The translations under genes were made by a program, and so were the position numbers. The notes below the pieces were generated by a model. It was not told where the DNA came from. It saw nothing but the letters and a program-made list of their open reading frames with translations, and did no database searches. Of a DNA stretch of 55,991 nt, positions 54,359 to 55,991 are shown piece after piece. Numbering within the stretch: position 1 is the stretch's first letter; each line of letters begins with the position of its first letter. Source of the DNA: Bacillota bacterium (GTDB lineage: Bacteria > Bacillota > Clostridia > Peptostreptococcales > Anaerovoracaceae); assembly GCA_017432345.1 (NCBI GenBank), contig JAFRJI010000032.1, positions 1 to 55,991 on the forward strand, in the 5' to 3' direction.

Positions 54359-55984
54359 TTATGGAATAGAGATTCGTTCCTTTGTCTTGTAAATATAGTC
54401 TTTGCTCGTACCGACAATGTTCATGAGAATCACCAGATAGCCGTCATCGACGACGCAGCTTTCGACCTCTCCGATGGAAACATCATAGCTGCCCAGGTAC
54501 TTGCCGTCGGTAGCGCGGTAGATATCGATGTAACTGGTCCTTCCGCTGACCCAGGTACAGACAAGAATCGCGCCGTTGTAGGCACCGATGTCCTGTGCGT
54601 GGTTGTAACGGACGAACTTGTGGATGAACCGTTTGACGACGAATTTGTTGTTGCACACATACAACTCATTGCCTTTGGAAAGATAGTATTCGTTGTTGCT
54701 CTCGTCATAGGCGATGCCGGATGTGACCTTTGGCAGCTTAAAGGATCCAGTGGAATTTTTGGTAGTGCCGTCATAGGTACTGCAGGAATTCGTATGGTAG
54801 GACTTGTGCGTTTTGGCTACATAGAACTTGTTGGTGTTCGGATTGTAGGTCGTGCCGTTGGCATGTCCCATACCGTCGACCGGATCGACGGAAACGCATT
54901 CCCCGTCCGACTTCCGGTAGGAAATCAGTTTGCCTGCCGTGCCGGACATGTTGACGTAGGAAACGACATAACAGTCATCGGTCATGCTGAGAGACTGCGG
55001 GACGTTCGTGTTGCCGTCGCCGTGGATCTCGCGGAACACTTCCAGGTTGCTCTTGTTGAGTACACGGATGTTTTTCCCGGACGAATAAGATTTCGCCTTG
55101 CCGACGGTTCCCCGGATCTTGACCGATTCGGACCGCGGACTCTTGATCTTTCTGCCTTTGAGTTCGCAAAACGCCTTGATGGCGTACCGGCCGTTGTTTC
55201 GGGTCAGATCGACATACATGGAACCATCATTGATGTCCATAATCGGTTCATATTTCTTCGTGGCCGCGTTCTTTTTCAGGATCTTATACGAGGTGGCGAA
55301 ATCGACCGGTTCCCAGGAGATCCTGCATCTGGTTTTGGACGTATTCTTGGCGACCGGAATCACCGGCTGGTCGAGTGCAGCCGGGTAAACGTTGACAGCG
55401 ATGACGCGCATCGCAGCGCCGTACACGCCGTCGCCGGAAGCGTAGACATTGATGGTGGTACGTCCGCTCTCCCGCAGCGTTACGTGACCGAACTGGTTTA
55501 CTTTCGCGATCCGTTTGTCGTCGGACGAGTAGGTGATATCGCCCTTGCCGACGGCTTCGATCTGGAACTCATCCAGGCTGAAGCCATCGAACGTGTCGAG
55601 ATTGACTTCGATCGTCTGTTCCAGTTTCGTAGCCAGCAGCTCCGCGTGGGCATCCCGGGTGCTACGTCCCGATTCCAGCCTGGCACTGACGGTTACTTTA
55701 TAGAGTTTATCTGGTTCCACGTTGGAGATGGTATAGCTGGTCTCCTCCAGATTGAGGACGGTCAGTTTTCCCTCGCAGTTGATGGTCAGATCGTATCCTT
55801 CACACTCCATCTCATTCCAGGAAATGTTTATATCAAACCGATCCTGTTCCATCGTCAGTCCGGAGACCTGCTTCGTGATGATTTTCGGTCCTTCGACAAA
55901 TAGGAGGACCCCAAAGGCCGTCAGACAGGCAATGAACAGGATAATGATCGATTTATGTGTTTTCTTGCTTCTTGATTTCTTCAT
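54359..55984 (-). CDS. Membrane-anchored Fn3/Big2 protein with propeller-like C-terminus
   Basis: An N-terminal basic segment and membrane span (about 10-30) is followed by an Fn3-like domain (about 40-120), a Big2-like domain (about 125-205) and a second Fn3-like domain (about 210-295). A C-terminal beta-rich region (about 305-541) with repeated Tyr/Asp/Gly segments resembles a six-bladed propeller. The N-terminal part (VSGLT start, EGY and QFGHV segments) is paralogous to that of the NlpC/P60 protein at 35700. It probably sits on the cell surface; the binding partner is unknown. The gene ends 14 bases before larA, with which it probably forms an operon. It appears complete at the window edge. 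Confidence 0.8.
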   Translation of the reverse strand: MKKSRSKKTHKSIIILFIACLTAFGVLLFVEGPKIITKQVSGLTMEQDRFDINISWNEMECEGYDLTINCEGKLTVLNLEETSYTISNVEPDKLYKVTVSARLESGRSTRDAHAELLATKLEQTIEVNLDTFDGFSLDEFQIEAVGKGDITYSSDDKRIAKVNQFGHVTLRESGRTTINVYASGDGVYGAAMRVIAVNVYPAALDQPVIPVAKNTSKTRCRISWEPVDFATSYKILKKNAATKKYEPIMDINDGSMYVDLTRNNGRYAIKAFCELKGRKIKSPRSESVKIRGTVGKAKSYSSGKNIRVLNKSNLEVFREIHGDGNTNVPQSLSMTDDCYVVSYVNMSGTAGKLISYRKSDGECVSVDPVDGMGHANGTTYNPNTNKFYVAKTHKSYHTNSCSTYDGTTKNSTGSFKLPKVTSGIAYDESNNEYYLSKGNELYVCNNKFVVKRFIHKFVRYNHAQDIGAYNGAILVCTWVSGRTSYIDIYRATDGKYLGSYDVSIGEVESCVVDDGYLVILMNIVGTSKDYIYKTKERISIP

Positions 55985-55991
55985 ACTGCCA

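Noticed and set aside
31914-55984. Genome-wide recoding of TAG as a sense codon
   Set aside because: TAG ends several genes at their expected family length (ugd, rmlA, the MBOAT gene at 39079 and the VWA gene), so it works as a normal stop here.
1-55991. Insertion sequences, prophage, CRISPR arrays and attachment sites
   Set aside because: No transposase, integrase or phage protein among the translated frames, and no regularly spaced repeats. The tRNA at 170-245 has no visible partial copy at the other end of the window.

Overview
The window looks like a chromosomal surface-polymer locus of a low-to-mid GC Gram-positive anaerobe (Bacillota, probably Clostridia). This rests on the teichoic-acid-type genes (TagD, TagF/TagB-like transferases, TagG/TagH), Dlt-type D-alanylation genes, LytR-CpsA-Psr (LCP) ligases, strong SD sequences and secreted wall proteins with peptidoglycan-binding domains. 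I cannot name the species. There is no phage, transposase or CRISPR signal.

Layout. (1) 1-420: tRNA-Arg(UCG) on the minus strand with its promoter and terminators. (2) 425-8279 (+): two LCP proteins, a lactate/malate dehydrogenase-family enzyme, a CapK/PaaK-type adenylating enzyme, WecE aminotransferase and a polysaccharide flippase. (3) 8310-11669 (-): a membrane GT2, an ATP-grasp enzyme and a secreted NlpC/P60-like wall protein. (4) 11853-14519: L,D-transpeptidase, TagD and a lipoprotein. (5) 14653-22284 (+): acyl carrier protein, MBOAT acyltransferase, YfhO-like membrane protein and a double-domain CDP-glycerol transferase, facing a convergent AMP-ligase. (6) 23913-35614 (+): three more CDP-glycerol-type transferases (two fused to degenerate GT2 domains), two UDP-sugar dehydrogenases (one interrupted by an in-frame TAG), a sugar-transfer-type ATP-grasp and an acyltransferase-3. 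(7) 35700-53081 (+): NlpC/P60-like wall protein, RmlA, a full Dlt-like set (DltD-like, MBOAT, DltA, DltC), two TagB-like transferases, RmlB, the TagG/TagH exporter (TagH catalytically degenerate), a LysR regulator, a second DltD-like protein, a secreted metallo-beta-lactamase-fold protein and a MoxR/VWA pair. (8) 53100-55984 (-): a LarA-family nickel racemase and a membrane-anchored Fn3/Big2/propeller-like protein.

How the parts may fit. RmlA, RmlB and WecE together would make dTDP-4-amino-4,6-dideoxygalactose, since no RmlC or RmlD is present. TagD supplies CDP-glycerol to seven transferase domains in six proteins. Ugd and a second dehydrogenase supply UDP-uronic acids. Two ACP/MBOAT systems would decorate the product with activated acyl or aminoacyl groups, TagGH and/or the flippase would export it, and the LCP proteins would attach it to peptidoglycan. 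The overall picture is an unusual hybrid polymer of polyol-phosphate, uronic acid and aminosugar with duplicated Dlt-like decoration. The polymer structure is inference; the gene families are read from motifs in the translations.
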